This document shows, piece by piece, positions 7,073 to 15,512 of a stretch of DNA of 64,000 nucleotides. The position numbers were made by a program, and so were the translations under genes. Numbering within the stretch: position 1 is the first letter of the stretch; each line of letters begins with the position of its first letter. Below the pieces are notes generated by a model. It ran no database searches, had not been told where the DNA came from, and saw only the letters and a list, made by a program, of their open reading frames with translations. This DNA comes from Bradyrhizobium sp. Y36 (GTDB taxonomy: Bacteria; Pseudomonadota; Alphaproteobacteria; Rhizobiales; Xanthobacteraceae): positions 153,819 through 217,818 of the forward strand of contig NZ_NWTI01000009.1 in the NCBI RefSeq assembly GCF_002531575.1. Direction: 5' to 3'.

Positions 7073-8920
7073 TCACGTCGACGTCAGAATATCCACCTTG
7101 GCATTGGCGACGATCAGGCGGTCGGCGAGGAGCTGCGCGAGGTTGCGCATGACGCGCTCGCTGGCGCGTGGATGCTGCTTGCGAAAGCGATCGAACGCCT
7201 TCAGCGGCACTTCGTAGGCGGTCGCTGCCATGTCTGCAAACACGTCGGCTGAGCGCGTCGACTCCAGCAGCGCCATTTCGCCAAAGGCCATGCCGGCGGT
7301 GAGCGTTGCCAGGCGTACGCCGTCGGGCAAGGTGACGTGCACCGCACCGCTGCGCAGGAAGAACAGGGCGTCGGCGGGATCGCCGCTGGTGAGGATCTTC
7401 TCGCCGGACTGAAAGGTCCTGATCGTGCAGATCGAGGCGAGGTCGGTCAGCTCTTCGTCGCTCATGCCCTCGAGCAGCGGCTGCTCGGCCAGCTCGGTGG
7501 TCTCGTGAAAGTCGATCGAGCCGCCATAGCGATAGACGATCTGGTCTTCGGCCCATTCGATCGCGGTGTCGAGCAGATAGAAGTCGCGGACGTTCTTCAG
7601 CTCCGCGGTCCATTCCCGCAAAGAGTCCCACTCCTTTGATGCACGCCTGACGCCTGAAATCACGACGGTGACGTTCAGCGCGGCGAGCTCCTCGAACGCT
7701 TCGGCGATCAGCCGGGCGCCTGCGCGGGTGGTGGAGGTGACGCGGTGCAGGTCGAACACCACGATCTGCGGCCGCGGCCGTCCGGCCAGCCGCCGCGAGA
7801 CGTAGTCCACCGCCGACAGCGATAAGGTGCCGACCAGCTCTATGACCCGCACCTCCTGCTCGTGCGCGGCCAAAATCTCCCGTTCCTGCGCCCGGCGCAC
7901 GCGGCGCGACGGGCTCTTGCCGATGTCGTAATCGGCGATCACGGCGTTGCGGGCATCGTCGCTGCGATTGAGCATGTGCAGGTCGTAATGCGAGGACAGC
8001 GCCTCGCAGACCTTGATGCCGCGCACGCTGTTGCCATGCTTGTCGAGCTTGGGCGAATAGCTGCCGAGCCCGAGCCGGGCAGGGAGCGCGGCCAGGATGC
8101 CGCCGCCGACGCCGCTCTTGGCGGGAATGCCGATCCGGTAGATCCATTCGCCGGCATAGTCGTACATGCCCGAGGAGGTCATCACCGAGAGCGTGCGCGA
8201 GATCGCATATGCGCTCAGTACCTGCTCGCCCGTGACCGGATTGACGCCGCGATTGGCGAGCGTTGCCGCCATCACCGCGATGTCGCGCGCGGTGACCAGC
8301 ACCGCGCATTGCCGGAAATAGACGTCGAGCACGGCCGCGACGTTGTCGGAGATCACCGCGTTGGTCTTGAGCAGATAGCCGATGGCACGGTTGCGATCGC
8401 CGGTCTGGCTTTCCGAGGCGTAGACGGCCTCGTCCACGCCGAGGTCGCGCCCGGCAAAGCGGCTGAGCGCGAGGCGGATCTGCTCGAAGGCGTCGGTGCC
8501 CTTGCTGTCGTAGATCAAGCCAGTGCAGGCGATGGCGCCGGCATCGACCATCGGATTGAATGGATGGTTCTCGGAGTTGAGCCGGATGGAATTGAAGGGA
8601 TCGCCCGAGGGCTCGACGCCGATTGCGCTCTCGACCCGGCCTGCGCCCAGGAGGTCCAGTGCCAGCGCAAACACGAACGGCTTTGACATCGACTGGATGG
8701 TGAAGGGGACCCTGGAGTCGCCGACCTCGTAGACGTGGCCATCCAGTGTTGCGAGGCTGATGCCAAAATAGGCAGGATCTGCCTTGCTCAGCTCCGGAAT
8801 GTAGTCGGCGACGTGGCCCGATGTCTCTGCCGAGAATTCGTTCAGGCAATTGTCCAGAAACCGCAGCAAGGGCGGTTTCGAACGGGTCCAGGCGGCGGCG
8901 AGAGGCGAGAGCGGTGTCAT
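7073..8920 (-). CDS. glsA: Glutaminase fused to STAS and cyclic-nucleotide-binding domains
   Basis: 615 residues, about twice a simple glutaminase. Residues 1-310: serine-dependent beta-lactamase-like glutaminase with the SxxK pair in QSMSKPF (Ser77, Lys80), NPMVDAGAI and SGVGGGILA. Residues 350-460: STAS domain (VIELVGTLSLSAVDYVSRRL, VFDLHRVTS). Residues 475-600: cNMP-binding domain with FGEMALLESTRSADV, where the Glu and Arg of the phosphate-binding cassette are intact, so cAMP or cGMP binding is credible. It hydrolyses glutamine to glutamate and ammonia. The ATG at 8920 is preferred over a TTG further up. It lies 21 bp after the TRAP permease gene, in the same operon. Confidence 0.93.
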   Translation of the reverse strand: MTPLSPLAAAWTRSKPPLLRFLDNCLNEFSAETSGHVADYIPELSKADPAYFGISLATLDGHVYEVGDSRVPFTIQSMSKPFVFALALDLLGAGRVESAIGVEPSGDPFNSIRLNSENHPFNPMVDAGAIACTGLIYDSKGTDAFEQIRLALSRFAGRDLGVDEAVYASESQTGDRNRAIGYLLKTNAVISDNVAAVLDVYFRQCAVLVTARDIAVMAATLANRGVNPVTGEQVLSAYAISRTLSVMTSSGMYDYAGEWIYRIGIPAKSGVGGGILAALPARLGLGSYSPKLDKHGNSVRGIKVCEALSSHYDLHMLNRSDDARNAVIADYDIGKSPSRRVRRAQEREILAAHEQEVRVIELVGTLSLSAVDYVSRRLAGRPRPQIVVFDLHRVTSTTRAGARLIAEAFEELAALNVTVVISGVRRASKEWDSLREWTAELKNVRDFYLLDTAIEWAEDQIVYRYGGSIDFHETTELAEQPLLEGMSDEELTDLASICTIRTFQSGEKILTSGDPADALFFLRSGAVHVTLPDGVRLATLTAGMAFGEMALLESTRSADVFADMAATAYEVPLKAFDRFRKQHPRASERVMRNLAQLLADRLIVANAKVDILTST

Positions 8921-8941
8921 CGCCTCTCTTCTGCAACGCAA

Positions 8942-11017
8942 TCAGGGGGCGCGCAACCCGTCCGGCACCAAGGTCTGCCGCCGGACCAGGAGCAGCGCGA
9001 TCACGACCGTTGGCACGAGGATGGCAAGGCCCAGCAGCGTCACCTGCAGCTGCGACAGCGGCATGATTCCGCCGCCGGGGGTCGCCACCACGAAGCCGCC
9101 GATCACCAGCAGCACGCGGATCGGCCATTCCAGGCCGCCCGCGCCGCGGAGGTCGCCGACGAAGGGCTGGTAGCCCTGGATGCCGCCGCAGATGAACAGC
9201 GTGCCGAACGCCGCCAGCCCCATCAGGCCGAGGCCGGCGAAATAGGGGCTCGGTCCCTGCAGCACCAGCGCCGGGTTGAGCACGAAGAAGAACGGGATGA
9301 AGTAGATGATGCTGCCGACCCACATCGATTCCCAGCCGGTCTTCATCGCCGGCGAGCCGGCGATGCCTGCGGCGGCGAAGGAGGCGATCGCCACCGGCGG
9401 CGTGATCGACGACAGCATGCCCCAGTAGAAGATGAACATGTGCACCGCCATCTTGTTCAGCCCGAGCTTCTCCAGCGCGGGCGCGACCAGGATGGCGAGG
9501 AAGATGTAGCAGGCCGTCGTCGTCAGCCCGAGGCCGAGGATCAGGCTGGTAAGCGCGCACATGCCGAGCAACAGGAACGGATTGTCGCCGGCGATGTGCA
9601 AGAGGTCGTTGGCAAGGCTCGACACCACCCCGGTCATCGAGAACGCGCCGATCAGGAGGCCGCAGCCGGCGAGGATGCCGACCAGCTCGACGAAGGTACG
9701 GCCGTTGACCTCGAGGAATTTTCCGATCGTCGCAAACGTCCAGCGCGTGTCCCTGGAGAAGAGCTGGTTGAGAACCAGCAGCAGGGCGGTGGCGTAGAAC
9801 GGCGCGTGGCTCTCGCGCTTGAAGTAGAGCAGCATCACGATCAGCAGCGCGATGACGAAGACGTAGTACCAGCCGTCCTTGATCGTATCCATGATCCGCG
9901 GCAGCTCGGCGCGCGGAATGCCCTTCAGCCCGTGGCGCGCGGCATAGGAATCGACCTGCATGAACAGGCCGATGTAGTAGAGCGCGGCGGGAATGATCGC
10001 GGCGACGGCGACCTCGGCGTAGCTGACATTGAGGAACTGCGCGATCACGAAGGCGGTGGCGCCCATCACCGGCGGCGCCAGCACGGCGCCGGTCGAGGCG
10101 CAGGCCTCGATCGCGCCGGCATAGGAGGCGCGGAAGCCGCTCTTCTTCATCACCGGGATGGTCATGGTGCCGGCGGTCAGCACGTTGGAGATGATCGAGC
10201 CCGACATCATGCCGAGCAGGCCGCTGGCGAAGATGCAGACCTTGGCCGCGCCGCCGCGGAAGGTGCCGCACATCGCGAAGGAGAGGTTGATGAAGAATTT
10301 TCCGGCGCCGGTCATCATCAGCGCGGTGCCGAACACCAGGAAGCCGATCACGGTGTCGGCAAAGGCCTGGATCGGAATACCGAGCAGGCTCTCGCCCGAC
10401 AGCACGTGATAGGCGGTCGCCTGCTCCAGCGTCGACTGCGTGCCGCGGAACGGCCCGAGCCAGCCGGCCTCCGCGAACAGCGGATAGACGGTGAAGGGGA
10501 GCACGCTGAGCAGCAGGCTCCAGCCGCCGGTGCGGCGCAGCGCCTCCATCAGCATCACCCACATCACGAGGCCCGCCGCGATCACGTTGTTCGGCGCGCC
10601 GCCGAATTCCCAGCCGGCCTCGGCAGCCTTCCGTACGTTCGACATCAACAGCAGCGCCGCCGCGAAGGTGACGACGAACAGGACGAGATCATACCAGGGA
10701 ATGCGGTCGAGCGGCGCGCGCTCGGTGCCCGGGAAGATCAGGAAGGTGAACGGCAGCATCAGGGCGATCAGGAGATAGAAGTACTCCGTGTTGAGCTGGG
10801 TGTAGCCGATGAAGAAGCGCAGCGAGAATTGCTGGTTGATGCAGAGCAGGATGGTCGCCGCGGTCGCGGCCACCAGCAGCCACCGCCATCCGCCACGAAG
10901 TGCGCGCACGCGCGTGACCTCGGCTTCCTGCATGTTGCCGGCCGCACCATGCGGGTCGTCGAACACGACCCTCTTGGGCTCGTCTTGAGGGGCGGTGGAG
11001 GTGGAAGCAGAAGACAT
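8942..11017 (-). CDS. TRAP transporter fused permease (DctQ-DctM type) of a TAXI-TRAP system
   Basis: 691 residues, hydrophobic throughout. The N-terminal quarter has the four-span DctQ-like part (GWRWLLVAATAATILLCI onward); the rest is a DctM-like part of a dozen or so spans with FGTALMMTGAGKFFINLSFA, GAIEACASTGAVLAPPVMG and GLGLTTTACYIFLAI. These secondary carriers take substrate from a periplasmic binding protein, usually with Na+. The binding-protein gene lies 150 bp upstream and a hairpin separates them. The polar first 35 residues are cytoplasmic. The fused architecture is typical of TAXI-type systems. Confidence 0.93.
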   Translation of the reverse strand: MSSASTSTAPQDEPKRVVFDDPHGAAGNMQEAEVTRVRALRGGWRWLLVAATAATILLCINQQFSLRFFIGYTQLNTEYFYLLIALMLPFTFLIFPGTERAPLDRIPWYDLVLFVVTFAAALLLMSNVRKAAEAGWEFGGAPNNVIAAGLVMWVMLMEALRRTGGWSLLLSVLPFTVYPLFAEAGWLGPFRGTQSTLEQATAYHVLSGESLLGIPIQAFADTVIGFLVFGTALMMTGAGKFFINLSFAMCGTFRGGAAKVCIFASGLLGMMSGSIISNVLTAGTMTIPVMKKSGFRASYAGAIEACASTGAVLAPPVMGATAFVIAQFLNVSYAEVAVAAIIPAALYYIGLFMQVDSYAARHGLKGIPRAELPRIMDTIKDGWYYVFVIALLIVMLLYFKRESHAPFYATALLLVLNQLFSRDTRWTFATIGKFLEVNGRTFVELVGILAGCGLLIGAFSMTGVVSSLANDLLHIAGDNPFLLLGMCALTSLILGLGLTTTACYIFLAILVAPALEKLGLNKMAVHMFIFYWGMLSSITPPVAIASFAAAGIAGSPAMKTGWESMWVGSIIYFIPFFFVLNPALVLQGPSPYFAGLGLMGLAAFGTLFICGGIQGYQPFVGDLRGAGGLEWPIRVLLVIGGFVVATPGGGIMPLSQLQVTLLGLAILVPTVVIALLLVRRQTLVPDGLRAP

Positions 11018-11098
11018 CGTCGACCCCGGACGTGGGCTGTTGAACGCAGACTAGGCGAACGGCACTTGTTTGAAGCGGTCGGCCCGCGGGCTCTCTGA

Positions 11099-11120
11099 CC
11101 TCTCCCGCTTGCGGGAGAGG
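11099..11120. repeat. Hairpin between TAXI binding protein and permease genes
   Basis: Perfect 10-bp inverted repeat CCTCTCCCGC / GCGGGAGAGG with a 2-nt loop. It resembles the ends of the longer CTCTCCC element at 45498-45640. No T-run follows, so it is more likely to stabilise the upstream binding-protein mRNA than to end transcription. Confidence 0.7.
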
Positions 11121-11167
11121 GGGCGCGCTTCCGGCGGGGCAGCGATCGAGCCCAACAGCATTGCGCT

Positions 11168-12334
11168 CTAATCCTCAAATCCATTCGGCATGTCGGCTTT
11201 CGCGAGTGCCGCTGCGCGCGCCTTCATCCAGCCGTCGAGGAAGGCCTTGTCGTCCGACGGCGGATTGGACTTGCCGTACTCCGTCCATGCGGCGCCGAGC
11301 ACCTCTTGCCGCTTGATCAGCTTGGTGTTGTGCGCCTCCTGGGCATCGCTCCATTGCCCGGCTTCCTTCAGTGCCTTCACCGCACCGGGATGCACGGGCA
11401 CCACCCAGTTCTTGGTCTGGCGGTCGGCGGCGAGCCCGCCCGCGCCGGGCGCGGAGTCCTTATAGGCGTCGTAGTTGACGATCATCGCCTTGGTCATCGC
11501 ATAGACCTGGTCGGCGGGTTGCGAGGCGTAGGTCACGAAGATCGGGTAGGGGTAATTGCCGAGCTCGACCGGCTTCTCCGGCGAGATGCCGGCGCCGCAG
11601 GTTGCGGTTTGCGGGAAGAAGAACGATCCGACCTTCTGCATCCGCGCCCAGCCCTCTTTGTCTTTGGCCGGCAGCGGCGGCCAGATCAGGCCGCGCGGCG
11701 AGGTCTCGGCTTCCTTGGCGGGGCCGGTGATGGTGGTGCCGAAGGCGGCGTCGACGTCGTTGTTGATCAGGCCCTTCCACATCGCGCCATAGCTTGCGAA
11801 TTCGACGGCCTTGACGTCCTTCTGCGTCAGCCCGGCGAAGGCGAGCACTGCGAGCGAGTTCTGGTTCAGCGCGGGCGAGCCGACCACGAAGCCGACGCGC
11901 TTGCCTTTCAGGTCCTTCAGCTCCTTCACGCCGGTGTCGGCGGCAACGCCAAGCGAGCCGCAGTTGCAGTCGACGGTCGAGAGCATGATCTGGAGCGGCT
12001 GCGGGCCCCACTCCTTGGCCCCGAATTCGAACACGCCTTCCTGCGCGAAGTAGGTGCCCGATCCCATCGCCGCGGATGCCGCGCGTTTGGAACGCAGCGG
12101 CGCGAGGCGGGCCACGTCGTTGCCTGCGGGGAGCACGCGCACGTCTGTGCCAAACTTGTCCTTCATCATCTTGCCGACGCCGACCGCGATGTTGAAGCCG
12201 GCGGTGCCGGTGTCATAGGCGGTGAAGGTCAACGTCGCCGGCAGCTTGATGTCTTCGGCGGATGCGTAGCGTGTAGACGCAAAAGAAATGCCCGCAACCA
12301 GGGCAGGCGCGAGCATGAACAGCCCACGAAGCAT
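11168..12334 (-). CDS. TAXI-family TRAP transporter solute-binding protein
   Basis: 388 residues with a signal peptide (MLRGLFMLAPALVAGISFAS, cleaved near YASAED). Seen: LTFTAYDTGTAGFNIAVGVG, the TAXI N-terminal motif; DLKGKRVGFVVGSPALN; and a C-terminal helical region ending in WMKARAAALAKADMP. It binds substrate in the periplasm for the fused permease encoded next. Known TAXI proteins bind glutamate or glutamine, which fits the glutaminase in the same operon, but the ligand is not proven here. The frame opens upstream at 12406; the ATG at 12334 with GGAGGG four bases before it and an immediate signal peptide is clearly right. Confidence 0.93.
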   Translation of the reverse strand: MLRGLFMLAPALVAGISFASTRYASAEDIKLPATLTFTAYDTGTAGFNIAVGVGKMMKDKFGTDVRVLPAGNDVARLAPLRSKRAASAAMGSGTYFAQEGVFEFGAKEWGPQPLQIMLSTVDCNCGSLGVAADTGVKELKDLKGKRVGFVVGSPALNQNSLAVLAFAGLTQKDVKAVEFASYGAMWKGLINNDVDAAFGTTITGPAKEAETSPRGLIWPPLPAKDKEGWARMQKVGSFFFPQTATCGAGISPEKPVELGNYPYPIFVTYASQPADQVYAMTKAMIVNYDAYKDSAPGAGGLAADRQTKNWVVPVHPGAVKALKEAGQWSDAQEAHNTKLIKRQEVLGAAWTEYGKSNPPSDDKAFLDGWMKARAAALAKADMPNGFED

Positions 12335-12500
12335 GTTTCCCTCCAATGATCCTCGCTTTGCCGCGAGGGTTTTCTTTCTTTGTTTGAAACAACGTTTTGT
12401 TTGCAAGAGATCATGTCATCGCCATCAAGCGATGGCAACGCCGTACCACGCATGGAGGAATGACGCTGACAGATTGTCGCGGAAACAGCGGAGAATGCAG

Positions 12501-12722
12501 TCAGTTCGCGACGATCGCGATCGCCTGTCCCTCCGCAACGACGTCGTCGAGATTCACGAGAAGTGATGTGATCGTGCCGTTCGCAGGCGAGGGCACCGGT
12601 ATCTCCATCTTCATGGCTTCGACCACCACAACGTCATCGCCATCCGCGACGGTTCCTCCAACTTGCACGGGAGTTGCGCAGATGCGTCCGGCGACTTCCG
12701 TGACGATCTTAATTTCTGGCAT
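12501..12722 (-). CDS. Stand-alone biotin carboxyl carrier domain protein
   Basis: 73 residues, a single biotinyl domain. Seen: VVVVEAMKMEIPV with the biotinylated Lys38, and PANGTITSLLVNLDDVVAEGQ, the second half of the hammerhead barrel. It carries CO2 between a biotin carboxylase and a carboxyltransferase. A carboxyltransferase gene lies on the divergent unit 1 kb away, but no biotin carboxylase is in the window. The start is taken at MPEIKI rather than nine codons upstream, because that is where the domain begins. The gene is first in the leftward unit, 166 bp before the TAXI gene. Confidence 0.88.
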   Translation of the reverse strand: MPEIKIVTEVAGRICATPVQVGGTVADGDDVVVVEAMKMEIPVPSPANGTITSLLVNLDDVVAEGQAIAIVAN

Positions 12723-12786
12723 GCCATCGCCTTTTTGTTGTCGTCGCAAAATGCCTGAGGTAGCGTCGTCTGCAAGTGGAATTTAA

Positions 12787-12801
12787 TTCCGCAGAGCGGA
12801 A
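12787..12801. promoter_or_regulatory. Probable IclR-type operator
   Basis: Perfect 15-bp palindrome TTCCGCAGAGCGGAA, 15 bp before the iclR start and 64 bp before the divergent biotin-carrier start. IclR-family sites are often short palindromes of the TTCCGC/GCGGAA kind. It is well placed to control both directions and the regulator itself. Binding is inferred. Confidence 0.65.
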
Positions 12802-12816
12802 CATACGGTAGGGAAC

Positions 12817-13791
12817 ATGGGACGACGATCCGAGCGGTTGAGTAGGCAAGGCGTGCTCGCTGGCGATGCCGGTGAGGGAGATGTCATCCAGGTGGTGTCG
12901 CGCGCGTTCGACGTGTTGCGATGCTTCGAGGGCCACGAGGCCAGGCTCGGCAATCTCGAGATTTCCAATCGCTGCGGTCTGCCGCGCTCGACAGTGTCGC
13001 GGCTCACGCACACGCTGACGCGCATGGGCCAGCTGGTCTATCTGCCGCGCGACCAGAAGTATCGCATCGGCCCGAGCGCGGTGGCGATGAGCGCTTCGAT
13101 GATGAAGGGCGCGCAGCTGCGCAGCATGATTCGCCAGCGGCTGCAGGAAGTCGCCGAGCAGCTTCCGGGCACGGTCGGTTTCGTCGTTCCCGATCGCTTC
13201 CATCTCGTCTATCTCCAGTTCGCGCGCTCGGCTTCCGCGCTCGGCCTGCACGAGGGCACCGGCAGCCGCATCTCGATGGCCTCGACCGCGGCCGGCGCGG
13301 CCTACACGGCGGCGCTGGCGCCCGAAGTCGGCGATGCCTTCATCAACGACATGGAGCGGGAAGCGCCCGAGGCTGCAAAGATCCTGCGGCCCCGCATCGA
13401 AGCCAATCGGCAGTCGCTGCGCGAGCGCGGCTATGTCACGGCCTGTGGCCTGTGGAGCCCGCACATCAATGGCCTGGCGGTGCCGATCTGGTCGCCGCAG
13501 TACCAGACCTTCGTCGTCATCACGATCGGCCTTCTGTCGGCGATGTATGACGAGCAGCGTCTGCATGACGAGGTTGCTCCGCCGATGCTCGCGCTCGGCC
13601 GCTCGCTCGGCAGCCTGATGGAGGGCGCCGAAAGCGACGCCTTCGCCAATCGCATTTCGCGTAAACCGGTCGCAATGGCCGTGCATAACAATAACAAGCC
13701 GATCAATTCGGAGGGAGTGAATGAACTGGAAGCCGGAACTCGACGAGCTCGCCCGGCGCGAAGCCTTCGCGCGGGAGATGGGCGGCGTTGA
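12817..13791 (+). CDS. IclR-family transcriptional regulator
   Basis: 324 residues. N-terminal winged helix-turn-helix (residues 25-85; LGNLEISNRCGLPRSTVSRLTH, recognition helix at PRSTVSRL), then the IclR effector domain with HLVYLQFARS, ISMASTAAGAAYTAA and ERGYVTACGLWSPHINGLAVPI. It likely responds to a small organic acid and controls the divergent units that share the palindrome at 12787-12801. GGGAAC lies just before the ATG. Odd: the last 24 codons overlap the next gene by 71 bases in another frame and read as low-complexity Arg-rich tail, beyond the normal family end. Confidence 0.92.
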   Translation: MGRRSERLSRQGVLAGDAGEGDVIQVVSRAFDVLRCFEGHEARLGNLEISNRCGLPRSTVSRLTHTLTRMGQLVYLPRDQKYRIGPSAVAMSASMMKGAQLRSMIRQRLQEVAEQLPGTVGFVVPDRFHLVYLQFARSASALGLHEGTGSRISMASTAAGAAYTAALAPEVGDAFINDMEREAPEAAKILRPRIEANRQSLRERGYVTACGLWSPHINGLAVPIWSPQYQTFVVITIGLLSAMYDEQRLHDEVAPPMLALGRSLGSLMEGAESDAFANRISRKPVAMAVHNNNKPINSEGVNELEAGTRRARPARSLRAGDGRR

Positions 13792-15280
13792 CAAGGTCAA
13801 GCGACAGCATGACCAGGGCCGGCTGACTGTTCGGGAGCGCATCGACAAGCTGATCGACAAGGGCAGCTTTCACGAGATCGGTGCGGTCTCCGGCATCGGT
13901 GAGTACGATTCCAGCGGCGATCTGAAGAAGCTGACGCCGGCGAACTGCGTGTTCGGCCGCGCCCGCGTCGACGGCCGCACCGTCGTGGTCGTCGGCGACG
14001 ATTTTACGGTGCGCGGCGGTTCGGCGGATGCGTCGATCTCGGCGAAGCCCCTGATGGCGGAGGAGATGGCGCATGACTTCCGTCTGCCCATCGTCCGCAT
14101 CATCGAAGGCTCCGGCGGCGGCGGCTCGGTGAAGACGATCGAGACCAAGGGCGCGGCCAATCTGCCTGGCGGCATTGGCGGCACGCGCTGGTATCGCTTC
14201 ACGACCGAGAATTTGTCGCGCGTGCCGGTGGTCGCACTTGGCCTCGGCTCGGTCGCGGGCCTGGGTGCCGCGCGCCTTGCCGCCAGCCATTATTCGATCA
14301 TGACCCGAAAGTCCGCGATGTTCGTCGCGGGACCCCCGGTGGTGAAGGCGCTCGGGCAGGACCTGTCGAAGGAGGAGCTTGGCGGCGCCGACATCCAGAC
14401 CCGTGCCGGCGCGGTCGATCATGCCGTCGACACCGAGGAAGAGGCCTTTGCCTGCGCGCGGCGTTTCCTGTCCTACCTGCCGTCGTCGGTCTACGAGCTG
14501 CCGCCGTCCTTGCCCTGCACCGACAATCCTGAACGTGGCGACGAAGCGCTGATGAACGCGGTGCCGCGCAACCGCAAGCAGGTCTACAAGGTGCGCCCGA
14601 TCATCGAGTCGGTCGTCGACAAGGGTTCGTTCTTCGAGGTCGCCAGGAATTTCGGCAAGCCGATCATTGTCGGTCTCGCCCGGCTCGAGGGCAGGGCGGT
14701 GTTGGTGCTCGCCAGCGACAGCTTTCACTATGGCGGCTCATGGACCGCGGATGCCTGCCAGAAGGTGGTGCGCTGGGTCGACTTCGCCGAGACCTTCCAT
14801 CTGCCGATCGTCTATCTGATGGATTGCCCCGGCTTCATGATCGGCCTCGATGCCGAGAAGGCGGCGACCATCCGCCATGGTGTCCGCGTCATGGCCGCGG
14901 TGAACCAGACCACGGTGCCCTGGTGCACCGTGATCCTGCGCAACGCGTTCGGTGTCGCCGGTGTCGTGCATCAGCCGGCCGACCGTTTCTCGATCCGCTA
15001 CGCCTGGCCGTCGGCCTATTGGGGCTCGCTGCCGCTCGAAGGCGGCATCGAGGCGGCCTACCGTGCCGACATCGAGGCGGCCGAGGACAAAGCGGGCAAG
15101 CTGGAGGAGATCCAGGAGCGCCTCAACAAGCTGCGCTCGCCGTTCCGCTCGGCCGAAAAGTTCTGGGTCGAGGAGATCATCGATCCCCGCAAGACGCGCT
15201 CGCTGCTGTGCGAGTTCGCGCGTCTGGCCGAGCCGCTGCGCAAGGTGGGGCCACCGGAGAACTTTTCGATCAGGCCGTGA
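13721..15280 (+). CDS. Acyl-CoA carboxylase carboxyltransferase subunit
   Basis: 519 residues, the normal size of PccB/MccB-type beta subunits. Two crotonase-like halves. Seen: GRLTVRERIDKLIDKGSFHEIG at the start, GSGGGGSVKTIE, and in the C-terminal half DCPGFMIGLDAEKAATIRHG and NAFGVAGVV, the oxyanion and acyl-CoA binding regions. It transfers CO2 from biotin to an acyl-CoA. GGGAGTGA precedes the ATG, which lies inside the 3' end of iclR. With the small biotin carrier on the divergent unit it makes two of three carboxylase components; the biotin carboxylase must come from elsewhere. The acyl-CoA substrate is unknown. Confidence 0.9.
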   Translation: MNWKPELDELARREAFAREMGGVDKVKRQHDQGRLTVRERIDKLIDKGSFHEIGAVSGIGEYDSSGDLKKLTPANCVFGRARVDGRTVVVVGDDFTVRGGSADASISAKPLMAEEMAHDFRLPIVRIIEGSGGGGSVKTIETKGAANLPGGIGGTRWYRFTTENLSRVPVVALGLGSVAGLGAARLAASHYSIMTRKSAMFVAGPPVVKALGQDLSKEELGGADIQTRAGAVDHAVDTEEEAFACARRFLSYLPSSVYELPPSLPCTDNPERGDEALMNAVPRNRKQVYKVRPIIESVVDKGSFFEVARNFGKPIIVGLARLEGRAVLVLASDSFHYGGSWTADACQKVVRWVDFAETFHLPIVYLMDCPGFMIGLDAEKAATIRHGVRVMAAVNQTTVPWCTVILRNAFGVAGVVHQPADRFSIRYAWPSAYWGSLPLEGGIEAAYRADIEAAEDKAGKLEEIQERLNKLRSPFRSAEKFWVEEIIDPRKTRSLLCEFARLAEPLRKVGPPENFSIRP

Positions 15281-15291
15281 GGCATGAAGGT

Positions 15292-15428
15292 CCTCGTGCC
15301 CCGGACGCAGCGCAGCGCGTCTTCAGCGGTGCGCTGCAGAGCCGGGGCCCATCCAACGGCGAATGCGGAGTCTCCTGGGTCCCGGCTCTGCGCAGCAGCG
15401 TTTCACGCTGCAGCGCGTCCGGGACACG
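15292..15428. repeat. Intergenic palindromic element, GCCCCGGACGC family
   Basis: Long imperfect palindrome. CGTGCCCCGGACGC at the left pairs with GCGTCCGGGACACG at the right, and inside GCGCTGCAGAGCCGGG faces CCCGGCTCTGCGC. It fills the gap between the carboxyltransferase stop and the GMC oxidoreductase start. No coding potential. Confidence 0.78.
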
Positions 15429-15512
15429 AATACCGAGACAATCCAAAACACTTCCGTGACCAAGCGGTCTCGCGTTAAGCTCCGCCAACAAGAACAACAG
15501 GAAACGCCAATC

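Noticed and set aside
7002..10562. Reverse-strand open frame of 1186 codons across two real genes
   Set aside because: Composition is Arg/Ala/His-rich with no domain; it lies out of frame over the TRAP permease and glutaminase genes, both of which have full motifs. Long shadow frames are normal at this GC content.
8735..11098. Plus-strand frame of 787 codons opposite the TRAP permease
   Set aside because: Low-complexity His/Asp/Glu/Arg-rich translation, typical antisense of membrane-protein genes in GC-rich DNA.
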